Assembly: GCF_014323605.1 (NCBI RefSeq)
Contig: NZ_SCMB01000002.1
Span: 1-64,000 of the forward strand
DNA length: 64,000 nt
Origin: Lactobacillus kimbladii
Lineage (GTDB): Bacteria; Bacillota; Bacilli; Lactobacillales; Lactobacillaceae
Reading direction: 5' to 3'
The stretch's first letter is position 1, and every line of letters begins with the position of its first letter. The translations under genes were made by a program, and so were the position numbers. A model generated the notes under the pieces. The model worked only from the letters and a program-made list of their open reading frames with translations. It did not search any database and had not been told where the DNA came from. Positions 23,101-30,244 of this stretch are shown in pieces.

Positions 23101-25674
23101 TAATGAGAGGGACAGAGGATTGTATTCAACGAAATTAGCATCTGGATATAGTGCAATTGAAGATCCTTTTAATAGTTCACTCGTAGGAATAGTTATGGTA
23201 AACTTATATTCTTCAGTAATTTCATCGTAAACAGCTTTACCTGCAAAATGATGTTCTAAAGGGAGTATTTCGTCATCTGTATCCACATATGGATCTTCAT
23301 TAAATCCTTTAGGAATCAAAGTAGTTTCTTTTCCAGATGAGTCCTTAATAACAATTTTAATATATGGGTCAGTTCCTCCTGGTAGATTAAGAATCGAGTT
23401 AAATATGCCACTTGTATCTGGTCCATCTAAACTGTTGTCATAATTTTTAATATAGCCGGTTATTACAGCCAAACTATTATCAGGATTTGATTCATCATCA
23501 ATATAATCAATTGTAACATCATTTTTGTCTGTATCAATATCTAAAAATCCAGTTGGATTAGCAGGCTTAAAAGCTATATTATTATAACCTGGATATTTTG
23601 AATTGCTGAGAGCGATTTTCATCGCATCTGCAAAAATATTGTCAAAGGTTTGTCCTATATAAGAGCCTGAGTCTGGGTCCAACTTAACTGCAATATCAGG
23701 ATATTCCTTTAATATAGCTTGAACCCCTTGGTCAGCTTTAAGTTGGGACGCCAACTCCTTACTCAAAGTTCTTTTTCCATTGAGCATTTCAACTTTACCA
23801 ATCTCCATACCATTAGATGTATGTTTAACCTGCAAAACATGAAAAGGAGGTATAGTAAGTTTTTTATTTAAATCTTCTTTATCATAAGTTAAAACCTGCC
23901 GAACATTTGTAATGTTAACCTGATTATTACCAAAAATAGTTGTTCCTGGATTTTGGTTCAAATGTGCATCTAATATTAAAGAGGTGGGATTGTTTATAGT
24001 TAAATCTCCTGGTGCATCAATTAAAGTAATGGCTTCATTTCCAGCATCACCTTGCAGCTTTACATTAAGAGCACTGTTCTCAAAGTCTCCTTTACCTTTA
24101 ATGGAAATTAATGTTCCCGAGTAGTCGCCCATATTTTCACCAGTAACATTTAAAGCGGCATTTGGTTTAACTATTAAATTGCCCAAATCGGTAATTAAAT
24201 CATTTGAATCTTTTCTTGATATATTTCCGTTAGTCTTAACATCTACTATGCCGCCGGTCCGATCGACGTTACTATCTATTACCAAACTACTGTTTGAATC
24301 ACCTAAATAAATAGCTTTAGCAACTTTGTTGTCACGTGTTCCCTTATAATCTGAACTACCTATGTTAATGGCTAGATGTCCTTTAACATTTACTGAACCA
24401 CCGCCAATCATAATTCCATAAATCGTCCCATTTTGCCCAGAATCAGGACTAAAACTACCATCACTATTCCTAAGGGGGTTCAATGTTACTTTTGCACCTT
24501 TAGCTATATAAACATTGCAATTTTTACCTCTCATTTCAATAGCAGTACCATTTAAAGTATTACCTATAAATTCAGAGCCTTCATCAAAATAAAGTGAATT
24601 ATCAGAATTGGTAAATTCAAAGATTTGTGAATTATTGACTGCACCATTAGCTTGAGAACCATCAACAGGACTATTGTATGGACTCTTTTTTTGATCAGCA
24701 ATTACCTTATTTTTTATATGTATTTCGTTATGACTACCTACATATAGTAATTGATTACCATAGAATTCAACGTTATCAAATGTGATTAAAGCAGTATTAT
24801 CTTTACTTGCATTATAACTATAGTGATCTGTTCTAACTACTCCATACCAGTCTGAGCTCCATATTTTCAAATTTTTAAAAGTTATGTCTAACTTAGAATT
24901 ACCTACTAGATCAGGATGTCGACCCTTAAAATCAATAATATGTTTTTGATCATCTCCTGATTCAATGACAAGCTTATGTCCCGTAACTTTAAAGCTTTGT
25001 TCCGTTCCGGTGCTAGAAGAAACAATATTTTTCATAATACTTATTTTAGAGATATTTGTATCTTGAAATGCCTTCTCAAATTGATCCCAACTGTAGATTT
25101 GGGCGACACCGTTTTCAACCTTTAAATCATTACTTTCCTTTTTATCAATCTTGTTTTTGTCTGTTACTCCATTAGTATTATCTTTTGAAGTTGCATTATC
25201 AGAATTGTTATTATCCGAATTATCTTTGTCAATTGGATTCTTGTCAGCAGTATCGTCTTGACTTTCTTCTCCGGAGATAGTTGAAGAAATATTTTCATTA
25301 TTATTATTGTTATCTACTGTTGTATCTTTATTGTCGCTGTCAATCTTATCTTCAGCAATCTGACTATTAGACTTGTTTTTATCATTGGCATTCTTGGGCT
25401 TGCTATCCTTAGTGTCTCTTAAAAAAGAACTCAAACCTGAAAAAGTTGACAAATTAGTCTCAGTATTTGAATGATCCTCGTTTGATTTCTCACTTATTTG
25501 CTGCACAGATTTAACCGTATCAGCTTTTACGCTTTGACTATTTAAGCCAAAAAATGTAAAACCTAGCAAGACAGAAGCTGCACCAATACTCAGTTTACGA
25601 ATTGAAAAATGGTCTTGCTTATCTAGCAACTCCATTTTTCTTAATCTTTCATGATAATTATTTTTACCTAGCAT
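14170..25674 (-). CDS. Giant YSIRK/SLAP surface adhesin, 3,834 aa, with internal duplication
   Basis: Paralogue of the neighbouring 3,393-aa protein with the same plan. The signal peptide spans residues 1-51 (FSIRKLSIGAASVLLG). LSTFSGLSSFLRD lies near residue 75 in an Asn/Asp-rich acidic linker. A beta-helix-like adhesive region covers about 190-600 and a GFLDID module follows. DUF1542-like Ala/Asp/Lys helical repeats run to about 3,500, then an Asn/Gly/Pro linker and four SLAP repeats from about 3,566 to the end. There is no LPXTG. Residues about 870-1298 and 1409-1837 are near-identical, the product of a duplication at DNA level. Within them a unit of about 62 residues containing LGVDADEGIDKAV recurs. 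The third SLAP repeat contains a cysteine (GKVCYELPDG), unusual for this protein class. Start chosen at ATG 25674 with an AGGAAGG ribosome site. Confidence 0.93.
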   Translation of the reverse strand: MLGKNNYHERLRKMELLDKQDHFSIRKLSIGAASVLLGFTFFGLNSQSVKADTVKSVQQISEKSNEDHSNTETNLSTFSGLSSFLRDTKDSKPKNANDKNKSNSQIAEDKIDSDNKDTTVDNNNNNENISSTISGEESQDDTADKNPIDKDNSDNNNSDNATSKDNTNGVTDKNKIDKKESNDLKVENGVAQIYSWDQFEKAFQDTNISKISIMKNIVSSSTGTEQSFKVTGHKLVIESGDDQKHIIDFKGRHPDLVGNSKLDITFKNLKIWSSDWYGVVRTDHYSYNASKDNTALITFDNVEFYGNQLLYVGSHNEIHIKNKVIADQKKSPYNSPVDGSQANGAVNNSQIFEFTNSDNSLYFDEGSEFIGNTLNGTAIEMRGKNCNVYIAKGAKVTLNPLRNSDGSFSPDSGQNGTIYGIMIGGGSVNVKGHLAINIGSSDYKGTRDNKVAKAIYLGDSNSSLVIDSNVDRTGGIVDVKTNGNISRKDSNDLITDLGNLIVKPNAALNVTGENMGDYSGTLISIKGKGDFENSALNVKLQGDAGNEAITLIDAPGDLTINNPTSLILDAHLNQNPGTTIFGNNQVNITNVRQVLTYDKEDLNKKLTIPPFHVLQVKHTSNGMEIGKVEMLNGKRTLSKELASQLKADQGVQAILKEYPDIAVKLDPDSGSYIGQTFDNIFADAMKIALSNSKYPGYNNIAFKPANPTGFLDIDTDKNDVTIDYIDDESNPDNSLAVITGYIKNYDNSLDGPDTSGIFNSILNLPGGTDPYIKIVIKDSSGKETTLIPKGFNEDPYVDTDDEILPLEHHFAGKAVYDEITEEYKFTITIPTSELLKGSSIALYPDANFVEYNPLSLSLAPTDTNLRPIVKNILALAQNTAAKAIQDKINEVEGAELDLTADEKQKLTDALNDAKAAIANPGSDGVSVYASDVKDVPTVNDRKKAALDKLEQAFETAQEASSKASAVKKAQAAANKAISTAAQEAITRVKTSGLSEDKQKQYIDAINNAKDTALQNPSTDKNSIYNPDNASADITNIEKSVSDKINKEAAKAEVAGYTEKGETTLGIVSPNTEIDEALANQLANIDKATDIGAAEDSAKKDIFDKLKAAAKTKIEESANKAKESLGVDADEGIDKAVKEAETAIDGHTSLDDIKGDITAGQDSVLAAYKDSAKKQLTEIAQADKEALGVDSDPNIDQAVENANSLIEQAGTIDLVNTNLGEGKKKVQDKFKAAAKAKIEESANKAKESLGVDADEGIDKAVEEAETAIDGHTSLDDIKGDITAGQDNVLAAYKDSAKKQIQEYGKAAKQNLGVDTDEGIDKAVKKAETAIAGHTSLDDIKGDLTTGRGEVLTAYKDSAKKQIQEYGKAAKESLGVDADEGIDKAVEEAETAIAGHTSLDDIKNDVATGKENILAQAQNTAAKAIQDKINEVEGAELDLTADEKQKLTDALNDAKAAIANPGSDGVSVYASDVKDVPTVNDRKKAALDKLEQAFETAQEASSKASAVKKAQAAANKAISTAAQEAITRVKTSGLSEDKQKQYIDAINNAKDTALQNPSTDKNSIYNPDNASADITNIEKSVSDKINKEAAKAEVAGYTEKGETTLGIVSPNTEIDEALANQLANIDKATDIGAAEDSAKKDIFDKLKAAAKTKIEESANKAKESLGVDADEGIDKAVKEAETAIDGHTSLDDIKGDITAGQDSVLAAYKDSAKKQLTEIAQADKEALGVDSDPNIDQAVENANSLIEQAGTIDLVNTNLGEGKKKVQDKFKAAAKAKIEESANKAKESLGVDADEGIDKAVEEAETAIDGHTSLDDIKGDITAGQDNVLAAYKDSAKKQINQARDNAINEINDKTKYPNLTDEDRTLLINTIKDDATEGVDKVNKETDPDLIKTDKQTAIDKINSVKSTASSKDLADLQNEKSSQLKALQDAATKAKNVIDSINDNYLSPSNKQYYKNLIDQHAASATNAINSAGNKDAIDTAEKDGENNINGDLVSAQVAAAKSQAIAELNQAKNDNKSIVNEAHTNGTLSDDDWQKDLDAIDNAYTTAITAVSNDYTPSDIVTDKNTGISAMKAVADSISQDKDKADLAKAKNKANADLRDQAQKLRGHIQEDPNLSNSEKSDYLEQIASALNNAEQAVNAADKDNVKSAHNAGIEELNNIRNNADLQSARDKALTNLQNEFNADSAAIDKLGNISTAGKDGIKTDLQNAYDNAVNKVKDPTSNTVALINSASNDGITTMENILGKAKGIDQTIADDKQKLEDFAQKATDRINGSTMTDTDKSVAITNIQKARDTAKAEVGKQTTVEDANQAEKDGEINIQKAEAMANNADLEKAKTAAKAKIDNARETALNNLKDVYDALTDVEKKQVQNAYDKAVKAIPEIADQAEAAIDTALDKDTITGLTNDAINSINSTGDTANVAMTKISAVQAIKDAANAAKAKLSKDRDKQSVEEIENLGIADINSATNSSTILAIKNNALNSINNIKDSDTGDKDKDDALWAKKNKANEDLAKELANTTAAIDKLNDLTADQKKQFKAQAQAAHDRAHIRIEGATEDQIDSEKGLGKTNIDKALTDAKLQAVKNVAKADVDKTADDAIDQVNKDDTINKDDKQNIIDNINKDRDKTKEDIDNADTPDKVNNAKQDGEGEIKGHVDNGTSSAKEKQTAKDKLAAAADKIYDRLKNDRDSGKLDYNQYQDLKDKVDNAVAAANGAISNADGTSNINGAESDGESALSGINTDIDKVEAVNTALGKLSDAVNKANDAADAVAKEVGKTEKEQQKLAKQMKDAIEKQRADAAKNIKDAQNAADDPLNAIKTAGQKGVDTITGLTNDYTDKVDQIKTLKQKADAAKDDLNKLKTDENGNPVLTASDVAQGEAEIDDAVKTGISDIYQASSVDDAKTAEQKAEVAVELAKLPTKLLAEKNKQIAAINQYATAAESDIEKFAQTDQNKNGLPADTIAELKAQVEAAKNKAISKINDVTLAEGASQTDFNEAKAKVDNAEKGVAESNETVDFGEAGIDKVKTLAQQKADVVKAKNDAIAELEQKQEEANNKIKDSGLSPSDQGPLKDQVQKLVDKAKDQIINISDTDDNGHVKTPEQVKDEADTIINNTVNGFDDQDNGVNNVPGISDIINNAQLDGAKTTAEKTLNNKRAQAHDVINGSQLTADQKQKANKAIDDAFNTEKSDIDSKTDINDVPKDEDQIGKAIDAILTKPSEWFDNEHDNALSGTDGIAGLQAGLDKLTDMQKADPDYKDYLNDINNAITAINNAQNIKDASSAYDKGMTLLNKLNALDQVKTDANKAKTNIDNSDLTDKAKDRLKGDVDKVVEDTKDKLNQIDSSVDNASTNKDKIDQITHDAQSDITTIENDFGIEDQSQDAVDANNEISQNHSDAVDTIHNEFGDDSKTPKTDDAYEKNKHVHSSSQDGINSDKTNADKEISKGAIDDAVDIAKDKVNHLKHEDGTDYTDADKNKINEQIDKDATDAKDNIDKADKVTDIDNIRDNGIHQIHQDCSDTSTIDKILHGDNNNNNNGGGIVAPVQPVTPAKNPTTNTSDKDKTDGTNDNINSVEVTLMHNAYLYDETGKRANKITLGAGSVLTTYGTKTINGRDYYVLVDKGAKNKKYYVAVGNVVAVTRKLKHNAYIYNQFGKRVKKTGVYKKGKLIKTYGAAVKIRGKKYYIIGKNRFVKAANFAKGVVAAGTAKAEVVPTSAVTEKPQVTVEKTLMHNAYLYDKNGTRANKLIFQAGSQVETVGKKTVNGKVCYELPDGMFIAAGNIDAKKLKLKHNAYVYNKYGHRANKKVLKKRKSVKTYGNSVKINGKRYFITAKGRFVKKANF
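20162..21449. repeat. Long direct repeat, copy A, inside the 3,834-aa gene
   Basis: This block is nearly identical to 21779-23066, offset by exactly 1,617 bases, with only scattered single-base differences seen by eye. The offset is a multiple of three, so the reading frame is kept. At the protein level it is the second of two copies of about 430 residues. Confidence 0.92.
21779..23066. repeat. Long direct repeat, copy B, inside the 3,834-aa gene
   Basis: Partner of copy A at 20162-21449. Homology ends abruptly at about 23066, where copy B continues into the adhesive-domain module (PIVKNI). Copy A instead continues into another 62-residue repeat. The 329-base stretch between the copies consists of further LGVD-type repeats. 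Confidence 0.92.
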
Positions 25675-25721
25675 ATATATATCCTTCCTAAAAGTATGTA
25701 TGATTATTATTTCCGAATACT

Positions 25722-25750
25722 ATTCTAGGATTGAAAATTTTGATTGTCAA
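25722..25750 (-). promoter_or_regulatory. Promoter of the 3,834-aa surface-protein gene
   Basis: The minus strand shows TTGACA (25750-25745), a 17-base spacer and TAGAAT (25727-25722). The expected transcript start is about 40 bases upstream of the start codon. It has the same boxes as the promoter of the leftmost sister gene. Confidence 0.82.
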
Positions 25751-26301
25751 TATAATATCTTAAAAAAATATTGTATTTATAAATAACGATTAATAAAAAA
25801 TTGATAAATTTAAAAATCTTAAAAATACAATTAATGCTAATTATTTCATAAATCTAAAATAATATTTAAAAAAATAACATTATTAAATACAATAAAAACT
25901 TATATTTTTCAATTAATATTAAATCACAAAGAAAATCAAATTCATTAAGAAAATTATTAAACTATTTGTTTTTTTTATGTTTAGAGCACTTGCAAAACAA
26001 ACCTTTTTTTGATTAATAGGTTATATTATTAAAGGTTACAAAGATTGAAAATTTTAGCTAACTGAACTAAGCTCAAAAAAAACAAGTAAAAATAATTCTC
26101 TCTCATGCATCTATAGATTTAATAACGTAATATAATTTTTATCTTCCCATCCTTAGCAATAAAAAACAGTTTATTATAACTTATTCGTATTATTTTAAAA
26201 GATAATAATAAATAATTAGATAACATTCAACAATAAATAATTATCATTTTTGATTAAAAAATAAAAAACTTTTCACTAAACCCGACAATATTTGCTCTTT
26301 C
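25751..26301. other. AT-rich intergenic region without recognised genes
   Basis: About 550 bases of very AT-rich sequence between the surface-protein gene and the 6S RNA promoter. I see no plausible ORF, no clear terminator and no strong repeat. Confidence 0.5.
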
Positions 26302-26333
26302 TTGACAAATATCAAAAAGCTTAGTAGTATAAT
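26302..26333 (+). promoter_or_regulatory. Promoter of the probable 6S RNA gene
   Basis: TTGACA at 26302-26307 is followed after 17 bases by TAGTAT (26325-26330), overlapping TATAAT (26328-26333). The predicted start near 26337 coincides with the first base of the long pairing arm of the RNA. Confidence 0.7.
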
Positions 26334-26336
26334 AAT

Positions 26337-26569
26337 TGATCTGAGTCGATCGAATAGCTTAATTGTATAAGGTTGACCGGTCAAACATAAGACATGCGAG
26401 ATAGTAAATAACTTTCGAATCGGAAGACTATCTTTTGCGATAGGATCCACATTCGTTGCGATACATCTCATTTTTTGAACACTGCGGGTTCAACAAGCAT
26501 TGTTTTGCTATGTTTCGATGACTCGGATTTCTTGAGAATATTAGGAAACGGTCTGCGGACCGTTTTTTT
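26337..26569 (+). ncRNA. ssrS: Probable 6S RNA
   Basis: This transcript of about 190-230 bases has its own promoter and terminator and no ORF. Its two ends pair into a long interrupted helix. Bases 26338-26347 (GATCTGAGTC) pair with 26520-26529 (GACTCGGATT, two wobbles); 26349-26354 (ATCGAA) with 26514-26519 (TTCGAT); 26355-26358 (TAGC) with 26507-26510 (GCTA); and GTTGACC with GGGTTCAAC further in. Inner segments can also pair (GAGAT with ATCTC). A rod-shaped RNA folded back on itself with internal bulges is the hallmark of 6S RNA, which binds the housekeeping RNA polymerase. No conserved-sequence check was possible. An unrelated structured regulatory RNA is the alternative. Confidence 0.65.
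26547..26569 (+). terminator. Rho-independent terminator of the 6S RNA candidate
   Basis: The stem AACGGTC/GACCGTT with a 4-base loop is followed directly by a run of T residues. It closes the noncoding transcript just before the next gene. Confidence 0.85.
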
Positions 26570-26582
26570 GTTTGGAGATTTT

Positions 26583-26864
26583 ATGGCTATAAAAGTTGTT
26601 ATCACTATATATCTTGCAATATTACTTTTGACTGCCTTTTATTTATGGCATAATCGTCACAGTCATTTTTTAATCTATGATAGTAAAAACATTTCTAACT
26701 TCAGTTCTATAATGTCCTGGACTGCGATTATCTTGGGTTTAGAAACTTTATTGGGTCTGGTTTTAGTATTTCAGGCAAATAAGTACCTTAATTTAATTAC
26801 CCTAGCTCTCAGCAGCATCACGATTTTAATTTTTAGTCTTTTACTTAATCAAAAGGGTGATTAA
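26583..26864 (+). CDS. Small membrane protein of unknown function, 93 aa
   Basis: Start taken at ATG 26583, preceded by a GGAG box. A longer reading frame begins at 26475 but overlaps the structured RNA and its terminator, so it is unlikely to be translated. The protein has about three hydrophobic segments (VVITIYLAILLLTAFYL; MSWTAIILGLETLLGLVLVF; LITLALSSITILIFSLLL) separated by short polar loops, and a short charged C-terminus. I do not recognise a family. It lies between the 6S candidate and the universal stress protein gene in the same direction. Confidence 0.7.
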   Translation: MAIKVVITIYLAILLLTAFYLWHNRHSHFLIYDSKNISNFSSIMSWTAIILGLETLLGLVLVFQANKYLNLITLALSSITILIFSLLLNQKGD

Positions 26865-26908
26865 TTGCACTAAAATTTGGTAAAATAATGGTAAGAGAGG
26901 TGTTTTAA

Positions 26909-27364
26909 ATGATGAAACAATATCACCGTATTCAAGTCGCAGTTGATGGCTCTAAGGAAGCCGACCTAGCTTTTAAAAAAGCTATCTCTGCAGCTAAACG
27001 GAATGATGCTGCATTGGAAATTCTGCATGTCATTGATACCAGATCTTTCCAAAATGTTTCCAGCTTTGATTCAGAGATGGTTGAGCAAGTATCAAACGAT
27101 GCTAAGGAAAAATTGCAGAATTACTACAAGCAAGCTACGGAAGCTGGCGTCAAGGAAGTTCACTACTCAATTGAATTTGGAGCTCCCAAAGCAATCATTG
27201 CCCACCAGTTTCCTAAAAAGCACCAAGTTGATTTAATTGTATTAGGAGCTACTGGTCTGAACGCTGTTGAGCGCATACTAATCGGCAGTGTAACAGAATA
27301 CGTTACCAGAACTGCTGATTGTGACGTCTTAGTCTGTCGTTCAAACGAAAACTTAGCCAAGTAA
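26909..27364 (+). CDS. Universal stress protein, UspA family
   Basis: Single-domain UspA protein of 151 aa, the usual length. It starts with the family's typical strand (YHRIQVAVDGSKEADLAF) and ends with the nucleotide-binding signature GATGLNAVERILIGSV, which fits the G-2x-G-9x-G(S/T) pattern of ATP-binding members. The product is cytoplasmic and generally linked to stress survival; the target is unknown. Two consecutive ATG codons start the frame, with a GAGAGG ribosome site. A bidirectional terminator follows. Confidence 0.92.
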   Translation: MMKQYHRIQVAVDGSKEADLAFKKAISAAKRNDAALEILHVIDTRSFQNVSSFDSEMVEQVSNDAKEKLQNYYKQATEAGVKEVHYSIEFGAPKAIIAHQFPKKHQVDLIVLGATGLNAVERILIGSVTEYVTRTADCDVLVCRSNENLAK

Positions 27365-27367
27365 AAA

Positions 27368-27402
27368 AGAGCATTTCATTTTTGACGTGAAATGCTCTTT
27401 TT
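27368..27402. terminator. Bidirectional terminator between uspA-like gene and rodA
   Basis: A perfect 11-bp stem (AGAGCATTTCA with TGAAATGCTCT) is flanked by an A-run on the left and a T-run on the right. It can stop both converging transcripts. Confidence 0.9.
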
Positions 27403-27418
27403 GTGTGTTATTAAATTT

Positions 27419-28612
27419 TTAGAAATCGCCTGCTTGGCTGAACATGTAGTCTTTATTATGAAACTTCATGGACAAGATCATCCCAATACCAATCATATTT
27501 CCAATCAGGGCTGAACCACCCTGGGAAATGAACGGCAATGGAATACCTGTAAGTGGCAAAAGATCAATACTCATGCCTATGTTTTCAAACACATGGAAAA
27601 GTATCATCATAATTACACCGGTTGAGACATAAGAATAAAATGCGTTTTTAGTATCAAATGTGATGCGTACCATCTGCACGATCAAGTACAAGTAAAGCAG
27701 AATGACGGCTACACTACCAACAAATCCGAATGATTCACCAATTACTGAATAAACCATGTCAGACCCTCGTACTGGTACGTAAACACTCAGTTTGCCAAAG
27801 CCATTGCCAAAAATTTGTCCAGAACCGATTGACTGCATACTTTGCCACAATTGATATGCGGCTTTAGAAGTATCAGTAGATGGGTTCAGCCATGACATAA
27901 TACGTCTGAACTGGTATGGCTGGAAAAAGTGACTTAAAATTGATTGTCCCCCGGGTGTGGTAACCATGTAAATGACCACGACTCCCAGAACAAAGACTGC
28001 CGCAAACATCGGTGCAATTATTTTCCAGGAAATACCGGAAACTAATATAACACCCCCTACGATTGCAATAAAGACCAGCATCGTACCGAAGTCATTTTGC
28101 AACTTTAGCAATATGGCAATCGGTAAGAGCCAAACTAACATTTTGCCGATTAAAATCCAATCATTTTTGATAGTATGAGCAAACTTGTCATTATGCTCGC
28201 GCACAACCCGCGCCAGCATCAGTATAAAAGCGGGTTTCATGACCTCAGATGGCTGAAAAGAAATTGGCCCTAGCTTAAACCAGCTTTTGGCTCCAGCATC
28301 TGCAGCAATGCTGCGATTGTAAAAGAACAAAACCGCAATCAGGAGCAAGATACCAAGTCCATAAACATATGGCGCAATTCTGTATAGTTGTTCAGCGTCA
28401 AACTGAATTACAAAAACAACGATGGCCACTGAAATAATATACCAAAGTCCCTGCATTGCCACAGCTTTTACCGGGCTACCCATGTGACTGGGATCATCAA
28501 CTGCCGCAAAATAAATGGAATAAAGGCCCACTGCTGCCAGCAATAGCACAGGGACAACAATATTCCAGGCAATCCGATCAAAAAGATTGGTTTTATTTTG
28601 TACTTTGACCAT
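27419..28612 (-). CDS. rodA: Rod-shape SEDS glycosyltransferase RodA
   Basis: Polytopic membrane protein of 397 aa in the SEDS (FtsW/RodA/SpoVE) family, the peptidoglycan polymerases that act with a class B penicillin-binding protein. About ten hydrophobic segments are visible. The family signature near the C-terminus is present (PLTGIPLPFISQGGSALIGN). RodA rather than FtsW is preferred because it sits with mreB/mbl, yidD and DUF2969, the lactobacillar elongation cluster. It is the last gene of a minus-strand run. Confidence 0.92.
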   Translation of the reverse strand: MVKVQNKTNLFDRIAWNIVVPVLLLAAVGLYSIYFAAVDDPSHMGSPVKAVAMQGLWYIISVAIVVFVIQFDAEQLYRIAPYVYGLGILLLIAVLFFYNRSIAADAGAKSWFKLGPISFQPSEVMKPAFILMLARVVREHNDKFAHTIKNDWILIGKMLVWLLPIAILLKLQNDFGTMLVFIAIVGGVILVSGISWKIIAPMFAAVFVLGVVVIYMVTTPGGQSILSHFFQPYQFRRIMSWLNPSTDTSKAAYQLWQSMQSIGSGQIFGNGFGKLSVYVPVRGSDMVYSVIGESFGFVGSVAVILLYLYLIVQMVRITFDTKNAFYSYVSTGVIMMILFHVFENIGMSIDLLPLTGIPLPFISQGGSALIGNMIGIGMILSMKFHNKDYMFSQAGDF

Positions 28613-28628
28613 TAATTATCACAACCTA

Positions 28629-28856
28629 TTACTTTTCATGTAAAGCAAAGTATGAAAGCAAACCATTAATGCTGCTTTCTAAGCTTTTTGCATACAAGAT
28701 GCTATTGGTTTTGCCAGTTGTAGCCCGATAACGACCTGCAATTTTTTCAATTACACCAATAGATTTTTTCTGAGGAATTACAACTTCCCAGGTAGAGTTT
28801 TCTTTACCCTTGATTTCATTGATTTCAACGTTAATATTTTCTGATTTTTTTGACAT
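28629..28856 (-). CDS. DUF2969 family protein, 75 aa
   Basis: Small soluble, charged protein (MSKKSENINVEINEI...). Size and position directly upstream of rodA and downstream of yidD match the DUF2969 family of lactobacilli, whose function is unknown. It is separated from yidD by 8 bases and from rodA by 16, so the three are probably co-transcribed. Assignment rests on context and general resemblance. Confidence 0.75.
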   Translation of the reverse strand: MSKKSENINVEINEIKGKENSTWEVVIPQKKSIGVIEKIAGRYRATTGKTNSILYAKSLESSINGLLSYFALHEK

Positions 28857-28864
28857 AAATTCTC

Positions 28865-29158
28865 CTACTTTATATTTGGATGAAATTTTTTCGCTATAAT
28901 TTCATCTTCATATCGTTCTGGATGATGATTGCGAAAAATAGTAAATTTATCTGGTACGGGATCAACTCCGCCGCGCACAAAAGGATTGCAACGCAATATC
29001 CGGCAAATCCCCATTATTAGTCCTAAAAATGGTCCAAATTTGGTTAATGCATCAACCATATAGGTTGAGCAAGTCGGATAATAACGGCAAGATTTTGGAA
29101 AAGCCGGAGAAATGAATCTCTGATAAATTTTAACTAAATAAATCAGTATTTTACGCAA
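28865..29158 (-). CDS. yidD: Membrane protein insertion efficiency factor YidD
   Basis: A 97-aa protein with the YidD hallmarks: an N-terminal amphipathic/hydrophobic helix ([17 protein letters not shown]), the block [10 protein letters not shown], then [15 protein letters not shown]. YidD assists membrane protein insertion together with YidC. I place the start at the TTG at 29158 because it follows a GGAGG box at good spacing. The ATG further upstream would lie inside mreB and add 22 non-homologous residues. Confidence 0.9.
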   Translation of the reverse strand: MRKILIYLVKIYQRFISPAFPKSCRYYPTCSTYMVDALTKFGPFLGLIMGICRILRCNPFVRGGVDPVPDKFTIFRNHHPERYEDEIIAKKFHPNIK

Positions 29159-29174
29159 ATCGAGCCTCCAAAAA

Positions 29175-30164
29175 TTAGTGGCGCTGATGCTTCTCGATGT
29201 TCTTGAGTAAAATTCCAGTACCAAGTGCTACCGCTTCAAGTGGATGATCAGCTGTAAGTACCGGCACTTTGAGGTAATATGAAATCAGCTTGTCAATATT
29301 TCTCAAAAGTGCCCCGCCACCAGTCAGCATGATGCCGCGGTCAATAATATCCGCGGAAAGCTCAGGCGGTGTTTTTTCTAAAACTTCTTTAGTAGCCGCA
29401 ATAATGTTCATTAGACCGTCATGAAGTGCTTCTTGAATTTCAGGCGCTGTCACAGTAGCCTGCTTCGGCAAACCATCAACCACATCACGTCCACGAACCG
29501 AAATGCTTTTTTCTTTTTCTGGTTCATAAGCACTACCAATTTCAATCTTTATTTGTTCAGCCGTTCGGGAACCGATCAGCAAGTTATACTTATTTTTTAT
29601 GTATGTAACTATAGCCTGATTTAAGTGGTCACCGGCAAAACGAAGAGATTGACTTGTCACTATTTCACCCATTGATAAAATTGCAATATCAGTAGTGCCA
29701 CCACCAATATCAATCACGATGTTGCCTTGGGGTTTAAAAATATCAAGACCAGCCCCAACGGCAGCAACCTTAGGTTCAAAATCAAGATAGACCTTTCCCC
29801 CACCAGATTTTTCAGCAGCCTGAATAATTGCTTTTTGCTCGATCTGAGTTACCCCTGTAGGAGCACATATTAAAATATTTGGTTTGGACATAAAGCCTTT
29901 TACATTTAATTTTTCAATAAAATAGGATAGCATTGCTTCAGTAATATCAAAATCCGCAATAACTCCATTCTTTAAGGGACGAATCACGCGGATATTACCG
30001 GGAGTTCTTCCCACCATTTTGTAGGCTTCTGTTCCAACAGCTACCACTTTATTTGTACTTGTATTGACAGCAACAACTGAAGGCTCATTTAAAACAATTC
30101 CCTTGCCTGAAACGTTTATGAGCACATTCGCTGTTCCTAAATCTATTCCTATATCTCGTGCCAC
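29175..30164 (-). CDS. mreB: Rod-shape actin homologue MreB/Mbl
   Basis: Bacterial actin of 329 aa that guides lateral wall synthesis under the membrane. Actin-fold nucleotide motifs are clear: phosphate 1 (GIDLGTAN) at the N-terminus, phosphate 2 ([14 protein letters not shown]) in the middle and the adenosine motif ([14 protein letters not shown]) near the C-terminus. The N-terminal [18 protein letters not shown] is closer to Mbl of Bacillus than to its MreB, so the paralogue name is uncertain. The neighbours rodA and yidD fit an elongasome cluster. Confidence 0.93.
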   Translation of the reverse strand: MARDIGIDLGTANVLINVSGKGIVLNEPSVVAVNTSTNKVVAVGTEAYKMVGRTPGNIRVIRPLKNGVIADFDITEAMLSYFIEKLNVKGFMSKPNILICAPTGVTQIEQKAIIQAAEKSGGGKVYLDFEPKVAAVGAGLDIFKPQGNIVIDIGGGTTDIAILSMGEIVTSQSLRFAGDHLNQAIVTYIKNKYNLLIGSRTAEQIKIEIGSAYEPEKEKSISVRGRDVVDGLPKQATVTAPEIQEALHDGLMNIIAATKEVLEKTPPELSADIIDRGIMLTGGGALLRNIDKLISYYLKVPVLTADHPLEAVALGTGILLKNIEKHQRH

Positions 30165-30244
30165 AATAATCCTCCATAATATTCAATTCATATTTTACCA
30201 CAAATACTTTAAATTTGTAGGCAACTTATTAGTTTTAACAAGTC

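Noticed and set aside
26475-26582. Longer N-terminus for the small membrane protein
   Set aside because: It would overlap the structured RNA and its terminator; ATG 26583 has a proper ribosome site and starts at the first membrane helix.
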